Shown in pieces: positions 1 to 6,350 of a stretch of DNA of 8,842 nt. The position numbers and the translations under genes were made by a program. The notes under the pieces were generated by a model. It was given only the letters and a program-made list of their open reading frames with translations, searched no databases and was not told the origin of the DNA. This DNA comes from Ghiorsea sp. (GTDB lineage Bacteria > Pseudomonadota > Zetaproteobacteria > Mariprofundales > Mariprofundaceae): the NCBI GenBank assembly GCA_021772875.1, contig JAJFLD010000122.1, positions 1 through 8,842 on the forward strand, written 5' to 3'. Each line of letters starts with the position of its first letter. Within the stretch, counting starts at the first letter, position 1.

Positions 1-223
1 CTGATGGTGCTGGCGATACGAAGATTGATGCGAGTATGCCAAAAGAAATAAAAAGATAAATCATGGTCAGAAAGAAAATGGCTTGTTGGCCTAGGCTATA
101 AAAAGTGATGAGAAAAATAGCAGTGAGCAATATACGAATGCTTGCTTGTTGGTGTTCGGTATCTTTTCGCTGCGATAAGCGAAGCTTTAAGCTTGATAGG
201 AAGCGATTCATTTGATGTTGCAT
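1..223 (-). CDS. N-terminus of an RpfC-like membrane sensor protein (partial)
   Basis: Seventy-four codons are open on the minus strand from an ATG at 223 to the left edge; the C-terminal part lies outside the window. The start of the protein has a basic segment with RLSQRKDTEHQQASIR at residues 15-30, followed by hydrophobic stretches at about 31-43 and 48-70. A basic stretch ending in a D-[ST]-E-H-x-Q-A-x-x-R pattern just ahead of a bundle of membrane helices is, from memory of the family, typical of RpfC-type hybrid kinases and of some membrane-bound diguanylate cyclases, so I infer a membrane sensor that feeds two-component or c-di-GMP signalling. The output domain is not visible, so the exact type is unknown. 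The ATG at 223 is preceded by only a weak GAGA; in-frame ATGs at 250 and 211 are alternatives. It is divergent from the hybrid kinase at 521. Confidence 0.6.
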   Translation of the reverse strand, partial: MQHQMNRFLSSLKLRLSQRKDTEHQQASIRILLTAIFLITFYSLGQQAIFFLTMIYLFISFGILASIFVSPAPS

Positions 224-520
224 CGTAGTCTCATGGATAAGGCATAGCATAGGAATGTGTAAGGCATATGTCACCTTACCAAAAATTAGTGTGTTCTTAT
301 CAAAGGTTCGGTAGGTGATTATGATTTACAGAAAAATGAAGAGAGTTGGATTTGTTTTGTAGATGGATGTTTTGAAAAAAGAGACGGGTTTATTTCTTTG
401 TTTGGATCCCATTCATCCGTGGCAAAGAAGTTTTTGCGTATCTGTTCTTTATCTATAAGGTTGACTCGGCAACAAACTTGCTAAGCTTGAAGCATCAAAA
501 AATAATGATTTTGGAATGCG
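224..520. other. divergent intergenic region
   Basis: About 300 bp separate the two divergently transcribed signalling genes and must hold both of their promoters. I see no convincing sigma-70 promoter pair: TTGACT at 461-466 lacks a good -10 box at the right distance, and TATAAG at 454-459 lacks a clear -35. The stretch holds one imperfect hairpin with a following T-run (listed separately) and two very short open frames (13 codons from 321, 31 codons from 363) without good ribosome binding sites. Nothing resembling a riboswitch consensus or a tRNA was recognised. Confidence 0.6.
394..435 (+). promoter_or_regulatory. imperfect stem-loop followed by T-run in the kinase leader
   Basis: TTCTTTG at 394-400 pairs with CAAAGAA at 423-429, and inside it GGAT at 404-407 pairs with ATCC at 415-418, giving a two-part stem. 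One base after the outer arm comes TTTTT at 431-435. The shape resembles a weak intrinsic terminator or attenuator on the plus strand, about 85 bases before the kinase start. The outer stem is poor in G and C and there is an internal loop, so stability is doubtful; it could equally be chance. Confidence 0.25.
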
Positions 521-2401
521 GTGAGTATTAATTTGAAGTTATTTTCCCATGATTTAAAGCGTGTTTTTACTGGTTACCCAGCAAAAAAGACTCAAGATAA
601 CGATTTACAATGCAGAACCATTGCGTTGATTGTATCGTTTTCTATCCCAGTTGTGGCGATTTTTGCAGTTTTTGATTATTGGAGTGGCCAGATTTGGTTG
701 GCCGCAACATTATTGGTGACGATTGTTTTGCTTATCTTATGTTTTTGGCTGTTGACGAAGACCAAACATTTTGTATTTGCCAGAAACCTTATGATAGTGA
801 TTTCGCTATTTACTTTTACGGCGTTGTTGATGGATGGCGGTGTTGGCAATGCATCTATCATGTGGTCGCTTCTTTTTCCATTTTTTGTATGTGTGCTGTT
901 GGGTTTACCTGTGGCATGGTATTGGATTATGGCTTATGCTGGTATCCTTGCTGGGTTGCTTACTGCGCATTTTTTGCATGTCATCACGCTGCCTTACACC
1001 GATGCGTTTCTTGCATACTTTCCAGCCGTATTTATTTTTTTCTCACTGGTGGCGGCAATACTTCAAACGCATTTTGAGCGTATGCATATGTGTTATGAAG
1101 AAAGCATTGCAGAGCTTAGGGCATTGCAAGAAAACCTTGAACACAATATCAAAAAACGCACAGCCGCAGTAGAAAAATCAAACAAAAAGTTAAAAGCAGA
1201 AGTGAAACATCATCAGGAAACTGCCAAAGCGCTGCTGGACAGTGAAGTGCGTATGTACGAAGTGCAGAAAATGGAAACCATGGGTACGTTGGTGGGTGGC
1301 ATAGCACACGATTTTAATAATATGTTAGCAGGTATCAATGCTAATTTATTTATGATGAAAAGAAATATGAATGAAGATTCAGATTTGTTTAGGCGCGCTG
1401 TAAGCGTGGAAAAACTTGTCATAAGCGCTACGGATATGATTCGACAATTGCTCACTTTTGCGAGAAAAGATCGGGTTGAATTTGAGTATTTTGATTTATC
1501 GAGTTTTTTGAATGAAGCGTATAAATTAGCAGAACTTGCAGTGTCTAAGAAAATTAGTATGCGCTTTGAAAACCTTGCTGAAGATATGCCTGTGAAAGCC
1601 AATGATACTCAAATTCAACAAGTGTTGATGAATATGGTTAATAATGCGCGTGATGCAGTGAAACACATATCTGATCCTAAAGTGCATATCAAACTAGAGA
1701 AGTTTAGTGCAACAACATCTTTTAAATCAAGGAATCCAGAGTTGGTTGGTGATGATTATGCATTGCTTACTATTGTTGATAATGGAGAGGGTATTCCAGT
1801 GGATAAGATAACTAAAATCTTTGAGCCCTTTTTTACCACTAAAAAAGTGGGTAAGGGAACAGGGTTGGGATTAGCCATGAGTTATGGCGCTATCCAAAGC
1901 CATGGGGGCACCATTGAGGTGTTGAGCAAAGTGGGTAAAGGCACTGCATTCAAAATCTATCTGCCTATTTATTTGGGTGATATGGCCAAGCAGCTTGAAA
2001 CAACAATGGGTTCGCGAGAATCGCAAGCTGGTGAAACTATTTTGCTCGTGGATGATGATCAAGCATTAAGAGAATCTCAAAAAGAAGCGCTTGAGATTAT
2101 GGGATATCATATGATTGAAGCGAAACACGGCAGAGAGGCTGTGCAGATATTTCAAGAAAAAGGCAATGAGATTGATTTGATTTTGATGGATTTAACCATG
2201 CCTGTGATGGGTGGTGTATCTGCAGCAGAGCGTATTCGCTCCATTTCAGCCAAGGCGAAGATTATTTTTGTTACAGGTTATGATAAAGACAGCACCATGA
2301 ATGGCGATGGTTTACCTGCCGTTGGCGAATGTATTCTTGAAAAACCTTACACCATGAACAAACTTCATCAGATGATACAAAAACAATTATCAATTTTGTA
2401 G
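521..2401 (+). CDS. membrane-bound hybrid sensor histidine kinase with receiver domain
   Basis: This 626-residue protein is a two-component kinase that should autophosphorylate on a histidine and pass the phosphate to its own C-terminal receiver domain. Order: about six membrane helices between residues 33 and 183; a charged, probably coiled-coil linker at 190-250; HisKA H-box GGIAHDFNN with the phospho-histidine at 263; HATPase with N-box around Asn 374-375, G1 box DNGEGIP at 420-426, FEPFFTTK at 434-441 and G2 box GKGTGLGLA at 444-452; then a receiver with acidic residues at 511-513, phospho-acceptor Asp557 (MDLTMPVMGG), Thr585 and Lys608. All catalytic positions look intact. No HPt domain is present, so a separate phosphotransferase or regulator would be needed downstream. 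The HDFNN H-box is the type common in hybrid kinases. The start is GTG at 521 with a weak GGA five bases upstream; the next in-frame ATG is about 90 codons later and would remove membrane helices, so GTG is preferred. The signal sensed is unknown. Confidence 0.93.
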   Translation: MSINLKLFSHDLKRVFTGYPAKKTQDNDLQCRTIALIVSFSIPVVAIFAVFDYWSGQIWLAATLLVTIVLLILCFWLLTKTKHFVFARNLMIVISLFTFTALLMDGGVGNASIMWSLLFPFFVCVLLGLPVAWYWIMAYAGILAGLLTAHFLHVITLPYTDAFLAYFPAVFIFFSLVAAILQTHFERMHMCYEESIAELRALQENLEHNIKKRTAAVEKSNKKLKAEVKHHQETAKALLDSEVRMYEVQKMETMGTLVGGIAHDFNNMLAGINANLFMMKRNMNEDSDLFRRAVSVEKLVISATDMIRQLLTFARKDRVEFEYFDLSSFLNEAYKLAELAVSKKISMRFENLAEDMPVKANDTQIQQVLMNMVNNARDAVKHISDPKVHIKLEKFSATTSFKSRNPELVGDDYALLTIVDNGEGIPVDKITKIFEPFFTTKKVGKGTGLGLAMSYGAIQSHGGTIEVLSKVGKGTAFKIYLPIYLGDMAKQLETTMGSRESQAGETILLVDDDQALRESQKEALEIMGYHMIEAKHGREAVQIFQEKGNEIDLILMDLTMPVMGGVSAAERIRSISAKAKIIFVTGYDKDSTMNGDGLPAVGECILEKPYTMNKLHQMIQKQLSIL

Positions 2402-2422
2402 CTTTGAGAATCATTCGTAAGC

Positions 2423-3181
2423 TTAGTATTTCAAACGATACCAAAACAAACCTAAATATTCGTGCAAAGCATAACTGCTATCGGCGAGCACATTCCAGCT
2501 CGGTATAAAACTTCGCATATCGTAGGGTTCTTGTTCAGTGAGATAATCTGTTGGTGCGGGGATGATATTGAGGCCTTGGGCTTGAAAACACCAAACTGAA
2601 CGTGGCATATGCCATGCGGATGTAACAAGGATAATGGTGTTGATGTCTTTTTGAGCTAGCATTTTTTGGGTTAATAAAGCGTTCTCCCAAGTGGTGTTTG
2701 CTTTGTTTTCACTATGGATATGTGTGCTTGGAACACCAAACCAAATAAGCCAGCGCCGCATAATGCTGGCTTCAGATTCGGCCTCTTGGGTTAGCGGTGT
2801 GCCACCTGTGGCGTATACATCAAAACCCGTCTTTCTCGCAATTTTTGCGGCATAAATAACACGCATCATGGCAAACCTGCTCAATTCATCACTGCCTTGA
2901 TAATCCAAGCTGTTTTCTTGAATGCCACCACCGAGTACGACAATTGCAGCCTTGGTGACACGTATTTTTTCGATGTTGATGGCTGGGTATTGAAATTCAA
3001 GACTTGCTGTTAAACTATCGCGAACAGGCTCTGTGCTTAGCAACCAAAATAAAACAAGAGACAGACCAATGAGTACACGACCCCATAATTTTTTCCAAAA
3101 AATAAGTCCAAGCAATGCCATAAGAATCAAACCACCAGGTGGTAAGAGAAGCTGAGATATCGATTTACTTAAAAGTAACAT
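2423..3181 (-). CDS. elyC: ElyC-like DUF218 envelope biogenesis protein
   Basis: The 252-residue product has two N-terminal membrane helices (about 9-28 and 32-50) and a DUF218 (YdcF/SanA-type) domain facing the periplasm. Visible family marks are VVLGGG at 81-86, ATGG at 124-127, an acidic ExE at 134-136, TWENA at 164-168, and TSAWHMPR at 187-194, where E. coli ElyC has TSASHLPR. The LLPP near the start and the LLS-x-(Q/E)PV segment after the second helix also resemble E. coli ElyC (YcbC), and the length is close to its 259 residues. ElyC is known to influence peptidoglycan and enterobacterial common antigen precursor (lipid carrier) metabolism at the inner membrane; the same role here is inferred. 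The ATG start lies 3 bp after the stop of the DJ-1-type gene, so the two are almost certainly co-transcribed and perhaps translationally coupled; the ribosome site itself is weak. It converges on the histidine kinase gene. Confidence 0.8.
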   Translation of the reverse strand: MLLLSKSISQLLLPPGGLILMALLGLIFWKKLWGRVLIGLSLVLFWLLSTEPVRDSLTASLEFQYPAINIEKIRVTKAAIVVLGGGIQENSLDYQGSDELSRFAMMRVIYAAKIARKTGFDVYATGGTPLTQEAESEASIMRRWLIWFGVPSTHIHSENKANTTWENALLTQKMLAQKDINTIILVTSAWHMPRSVWCFQAQGLNIIPAPTDYLTEQEPYDMRSFIPSWNVLADSSYALHEYLGLFWYRLKY

Positions 3182-3184
3182 GTC

Positions 3185-3736
3185 TTAAGCAAGGATAGCT
3201 TGGCGTATCTCTGCTGCCTTTTCGGCATGGCATAACTTTGTAACCAAGCACAAGGCAAATTCTAGCGCTGTGCCAGCTCCGCGGCTGGTGATAAGTAAGC
3301 CATCTTCAACCACAGCTTGCTCTAAATATGTGGTTGAGGGTTGCAACAGCATTTCTTTTTGAACAGATGGGTGTGATGTTACGCGTTTGTTTTTGGTGAT
3401 GCCAAAAGCGGCAAGGGCAGCAGGCGCTGCACAAATAGCAGCAATATATTTACCCTGATTGGCAAGATGGAGTACAGTTTCTTTGACCAAATCATTTTCT
3501 TTTAAATGATTGGCATTGGGTTGACCACCGGGCAAAACAATCATATCCCAAGGCTCTTGGCAGACATCAGTCAAGCTTTTTTCTGCATGAATCACAATAT
3601 TTGAACGCCCTACAACTTCTTTGCCATCAAGGCTTGCCAAGCAGACTGTAATATCAGCACGACGTAAAATATCGACAATGGTGACCAGCTCAATTTCTTC
3701 GACACCTGCGCTGAATGGAACAAGGACTTTACCCAT
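3185..3736 (-). CDS. yajL: DJ-1/PfpI superfamily protein, YajL-like
   Basis: The 183-residue product is a cytoplasmic DJ-1/ThiJ-type protein. It keeps the nucleophile elbow AAICAAP with the reactive cysteine at 102 (equivalent to Cys106 of human DJ-1 and E. coli YajL), and GVEEIE at 11-16, where Glu16 matches DJ-1 Glu18, which tunes the cysteine. LPGG at 68-71 and the SRGAGTALEFAL segment near the C-terminus are also typical. Family members have been linked to oxidative and carbonyl stress protection and protein or glyoxal repair; the exact activity is debated and only the family is certain here. A nine-base longer form from an ATG at 3745 exists, but GGAGG at 3747-3751 sits only one base from it, while it lies ten bases from the ATG at 3736; the latter also gives the family's usual N-terminus (MGKVLVPF). 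elyC-like follows after 3 bp. The symbol is by similarity. Confidence 0.85.
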   Translation of the reverse strand: MGKVLVPFSAGVEEIELVTIVDILRRADITVCLASLDGKEVVGRSNIVIHAEKSLTDVCQEPWDMIVLPGGQPNANHLKENDLVKETVLHLANQGKYIAAICAAPAALAAFGITKNKRVTSHPSVQKEMLLQPSTTYLEQAVVEDGLLITSRGAGTALEFALCLVTKLCHAEKAAEIRQAILA

Positions 3737-3746
3737 GTAAATCATG

Positions 3747-3751
3747 CCTCC
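3747..3751 (-). promoter_or_regulatory. ribosome binding site deciding the yajL-like start
   Basis: GGAGG on the minus strand is ten bases upstream of the ATG at 3736 and one base from the ATG at 3745. One base is too close for initiation, so this site supports the shorter protein. Confidence 0.6.
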
Positions 3752-3760
3752 ATGGCATTG

Positions 3761-3783
3761 AAGCTTTTATTTTGACAAAGCTT
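3761..3783. repeat. perfect 7-bp inverted repeat between fecR-like and yajL-like genes
   Basis: AAGCTTT at 3761-3767 and AAAGCTT at 3777-3783 are perfect complements around a nine-base spacer. On neither strand is the stem followed by a T-run, so it is not a standard intrinsic terminator. It lies in the 73 bp gap between two minus-strand genes and could be an operator, an mRNA processing hairpin or chance. Confidence 0.35.
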
Positions 3784-3809
3784 ATGGTGCGAAGACGCTG
3801 TTATCCAGC

Positions 3810-4724
3810 TTAAGGTTGTACAAAGCTTGGTGTGATTTTTATTTCAGTGGTTGATTCTAAATTTTGAATAGCATTGTTTGTATTTGTGTGATCAATTTCG
3901 GGTACATTATCGAATTCAAGTCTATCTGGTTTTATGTCCAGATTATCGCGTTCTCTTTTTGGCGCTATGGGTAGTTGCTGCTGTCTACCCTCATCATCCA
4001 TGCGTGGGGTTGGGTTGCTACCTCCCTGATTTGATCGTGGTGCGTTAGGGGAATTCAGGTTGTGGACATCATCGCCAAGTGTTTCGCGAACTTCAACATG
4101 ACCATCCTTGCCCACATTTGCGGTATTCCCAGGGGTTAAGCGTACTGTTGGCATTTTCACGCCTGCTACATCACCAATGCCACCTACATCAACGCCCCCT
4201 TCGGTTAAAATTGTGCGCGTTGGTAACCTCGGCATATCTACTAGGGTGATTGGTCTAAAGGGGTCTTCGAGTACCTCTGCTGTTGGTAGTACGATGACAA
4301 TAAATTCAGTGCCGCGCACACCAAGCACAGCTGTTGATGTACGCACGTTGAATGAAGCACCTCGGGTGGTTAATTTGTTAACAAAAAAGCGCACTTTACC
4401 CCAAAACATGTTCACAGTTGCATTCAGTAGTTTTGTGCCTTTGAGTGAATATTTACGAAGTGAAACGCGGCTTTTTGCACCAATATAAACCTTGCTACCA
4501 TCGCCCATGATAATTTTCACCCTCCCCCGAGAGCCTGTGATAATGGTATCCTTAGCCAATACAACAAAACCTTTTTCAGCTTTTTCGCGGGTGATGCCAC
4601 GCTGCACCCAAGCTGGGCCATATGTATGTGCGATGCGCCCAACGCCTGCTGCATAAGCTTGTGTATTGGGTAGAAAGGTTATGATTAATAGTGTTAGAAT
4701 GGATAAACTGATTGTTTTTAGCAT
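3810..4724 (-). CDS. secreted FecR-domain protein
   Basis: The 304-residue product starts with a Sec signal peptide (hydrophobic 5-19, likely cleavage near AYA-AGV at 25-26), so the mature protein is periplasmic or exported. Residues about 30-205 form a FecR domain: an opening GRIAHTYGPAWVQRG, the segment IITGSRGRVKIIMGDGSKVYIG at roughly 61-82, and the hallmark TAVLGVRGTEF at 131-141. From about 215 on the chain is rich in Asn, Pro, Gln, Asp and Arg and looks disordered. Classical FecR proteins are inner-membrane anti-sigma regulators with a cytoplasmic N-terminus; this one has no such segment and no internal membrane helix, so it belongs to the stand-alone secreted FecR group, whose role is poorly known. 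It follows the TPR-barrel gene by 34 bp in the same direction, which suggests a job in the same envelope system. Confidence 0.85.
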   Translation of the reverse strand: MLKTISLSILTLLIITFLPNTQAYAAGVGRIAHTYGPAWVQRGITREKAEKGFVVLAKDTIITGSRGRVKIIMGDGSKVYIGAKSRVSLRKYSLKGTKLLNATVNMFWGKVRFFVNKLTTRGASFNVRTSTAVLGVRGTEFIVIVLPTAEVLEDPFRPITLVDMPRLPTRTILTEGGVDVGGIGDVAGVKMPTVRLTPGNTANVGKDGHVEVRETLGDDVHNLNSPNAPRSNQGGSNPTPRMDDEGRQQQLPIAPKRERDNLDIKPDRLEFDNVPEIDHTNTNNAIQNLESTTEIKITPSFVQP

Positions 4725-4729
4725 GTGAT

Positions 4730-4735
4730 TCCCCT
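4730..4735 (-). promoter_or_regulatory. strong ribosome binding site of the FecR-domain gene
   Basis: AGGGGA on the minus strand ends five bases before the ATG at 4724. It is the clearest Shine-Dalgarno in the window, fixes the start in front of the signal peptide, and suggests that this gene is translated at a high rate relative to its neighbours. Confidence 0.6.
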
Positions 4736-4758
4736 GCCAGCATGTGCTTTGTTGTGAT

Positions 4759-6300
4759 TTACCATTGGGTTGTTATTAATCCGCCGAGTCGCCACCCTGA
4801 ATAGGCTTTGTTGGCGATTGGTATGACCAACGATTCATCATAGTTAGAGGCATTTTTTTGGTAGGAAAGATTAATGGCAAAGGCGAATTTATTTTCTTTC
4901 CAAGGCTGCCAGTTAACGGATGTTGATAGCTTAGTATATAAGTCTGAACGTTTGGTGGTATTGGTTGTTGATAATAAAATATTGTTATCAGCTGCATGGT
5001 ATCGCCGTGTATAAATATCAAACTTGGTTTGCATATTCAACCTTTGAGCAAGTGGAAAAAATGTTGTGATGTTACCACCGAGTTGGTAGTAACTATCAGA
5101 CTTATCGTGTGTGACATCACCCTTGGTCAGTTCGTCGACAATATGGGCAGAGAAGCTTGTTTTGATGCCTTGGATTGTTGTGTTGGTTTGCACTGCGATT
5201 TGATGGCTGGTACCACCTAGGCGGTTGAGATTGGTGCGATTAATACCAAAAGAATCTGTGAATTTTTTGAATTTGGCGGTGTAATGGTATGTCCAATCTT
5301 GATGGGTATAATAAACGCCTAAACCATAACTTTGGTATAAGGCATTATGATCCAGTGAAATATTTTCATAAGACGGTTTGAATCGCCATTGATTATTTTG
5401 CCATGAAGCTGATAACTGATGCAGCATCAAATCATAGGTTTTGAAATCTTCATGTTGGGTGCTGCTAAAGATGTAATTGATATCAAATTGTTCAAATGCC
5501 CAGTTTAAAATAAGATTGCTTTGCACACCTTTATCACCACCCCATTCTTTTGCAGTTAGAGCATCGGGTATGAGGCGCACATTGGAGTTATAAAAAGTTT
5601 CAACGGAAACAGCACCATGAAAACCAAGCGTCTTTTTGTCGGGGGTTAGTAATGTTTTGGCTGGTTTTGCGTAAGCACCTTCGGCATCAAGCAGGAGAGA
5701 TTTATGAGCAAATGCCTTTGATTCAACTGAATTATTGTTTTGGTATGCAATCCATGCTTTGTAATACCAAGCAGCAGCTTTTTGACTGTTTTTGGCCTCA
5801 GTATTGGATAAAATGCTGTCCCATATTTGATTTGATTTTTCAAATTGTTGTTCACGTGATAAAACATCACCAAGGTTGATTTGTGGTTCGATATCGTTGG
5901 GGTGGGCAGCAAGCCATGTTTTAAGTGTTGTGATGGCATCAGCAGTTTTATGAAGCTTGATGTAGGTATAAGCTAACCCTAACCATGCAAAACGTGTTGT
6001 TTCAGTGGTGGCATTGTTGTTTAGCCTCAACCAAGCTTTAAACATAGGTAGTGCTTGTTCGGGCTGCTCGTTTTCTTGATAGGATAAGGCAAGGTATTCA
6101 AGCACTGATAAATTTTCTGGGAACTTATCATGCAATATTTCTAATCTTGGAATGGCTAAGGCATAATCATTGAAGCGGTAATCTTCAATGGCAGTGATGA
6201 GATTGCTATTGTCTTGGCTATTCATGGCGTTAGCTGCAAAGCTAAGCTGAGATTGAAAGAGAAGAATCACAGCGGCTAGGAAATATTTGAAACATTTCAT
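4759..6300 (-). CDS. outer-membrane TPR plus beta-barrel protein, Slam/DUF560-like architecture
   Basis: With a start at 6300 the product has 513 residues and opens with a good Sec signal peptide (MKCFKYFLAAVILLF, cleavage near SFA-ANA at 22-25). Residues about 33-215 are helical TPR-like repeats (for example LSVLEYLALSYQENEQPEQALPMFK and the stretch around AWLGLAYTYIKL). From about 225 to the end come some 290 residues of alternating beta strands rich in Tyr, Trp, Asn and Thr, beginning GFHGAVSVETFYNSNV and closing in GGLITTQW with a terminal aromatic residue, as outer-membrane barrels do. N-terminal TPR followed by a barrel of this size is the build of Slam-type (DUF560, type XI secretion) proteins and, more loosely, of BcsC/PgaA exporters. 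The exact family is inferred. A longer frame reaches 6357, but it places 19 non-signal residues first and overlaps the upstream gene; AGAGG about eleven bases before 6300 supports the later start. Confidence 0.75.
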   Translation of the reverse strand: MKCFKYFLAAVILLFQSQLSFAANAMNSQDNSNLITAIEDYRFNDYALAIPRLEILHDKFPENLSVLEYLALSYQENEQPEQALPMFKAWLRLNNNATTETTRFAWLGLAYTYIKLHKTADAITTLKTWLAAHPNDIEPQINLGDVLSREQQFEKSNQIWDSILSNTEAKNSQKAAAWYYKAWIAYQNNNSVESKAFAHKSLLLDAEGAYAKPAKTLLTPDKKTLGFHGAVSVETFYNSNVRLIPDALTAKEWGGDKGVQSNLILNWAFEQFDINYIFSSTQHEDFKTYDLMLHQLSASWQNNQWRFKPSYENISLDHNALYQSYGLGVYYTHQDWTYHYTAKFKKFTDSFGINRTNLNRLGGTSHQIAVQTNTTIQGIKTSFSAHIVDELTKGDVTHDKSDSYYQLGGNITTFFPLAQRLNMQTKFDIYTRRYHAADNNILLSTTNTTKRSDLYTKLSTSVNWQPWKENKFAFAINLSYQKNASNYDESLVIPIANKAYSGWRLGGLITTQW

Positions 6301-6350
6301 AATTCTAAAAACCTCTATCCCCAAACAATTCGGTGGCATTTTAATGGAAA

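Noticed and set aside
321..362. 13-codon frame from ATG at 321 as a leader peptide
   Set aside because: It is very short, has no well-spaced ribosome site (AGGTG is too close to the ATG) and shows no regulatory codon run.
679..1172. two plus-strand frames of 132 and 112 codons
   Set aside because: They are shadows of the membrane region of the histidine kinase, in other frames, with no independent start signal.
2376..2400. AT-rich inverted repeat (TACAAAA / TTTTGTA) at the end of the kinase gene as terminator
   Set aside because: The stem has only two G-C pairs, overlaps the coding end and is not followed by a T-run, so I do not call a terminator between the converging genes.
3772..3777. 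TTGACA on the plus strand as a -35 box
   Set aside because: No plus-strand gene follows and no -10 box is found at the right distance; it falls in a gap of the minus-strand block.
4108..4488. 126-residue plus-strand open frame
   Set aside because: It is antisense to the FecR-domain gene; its Pro/Thr/Ser-rich product reads as a mirror of that gene's codons and has no recognisable domain.
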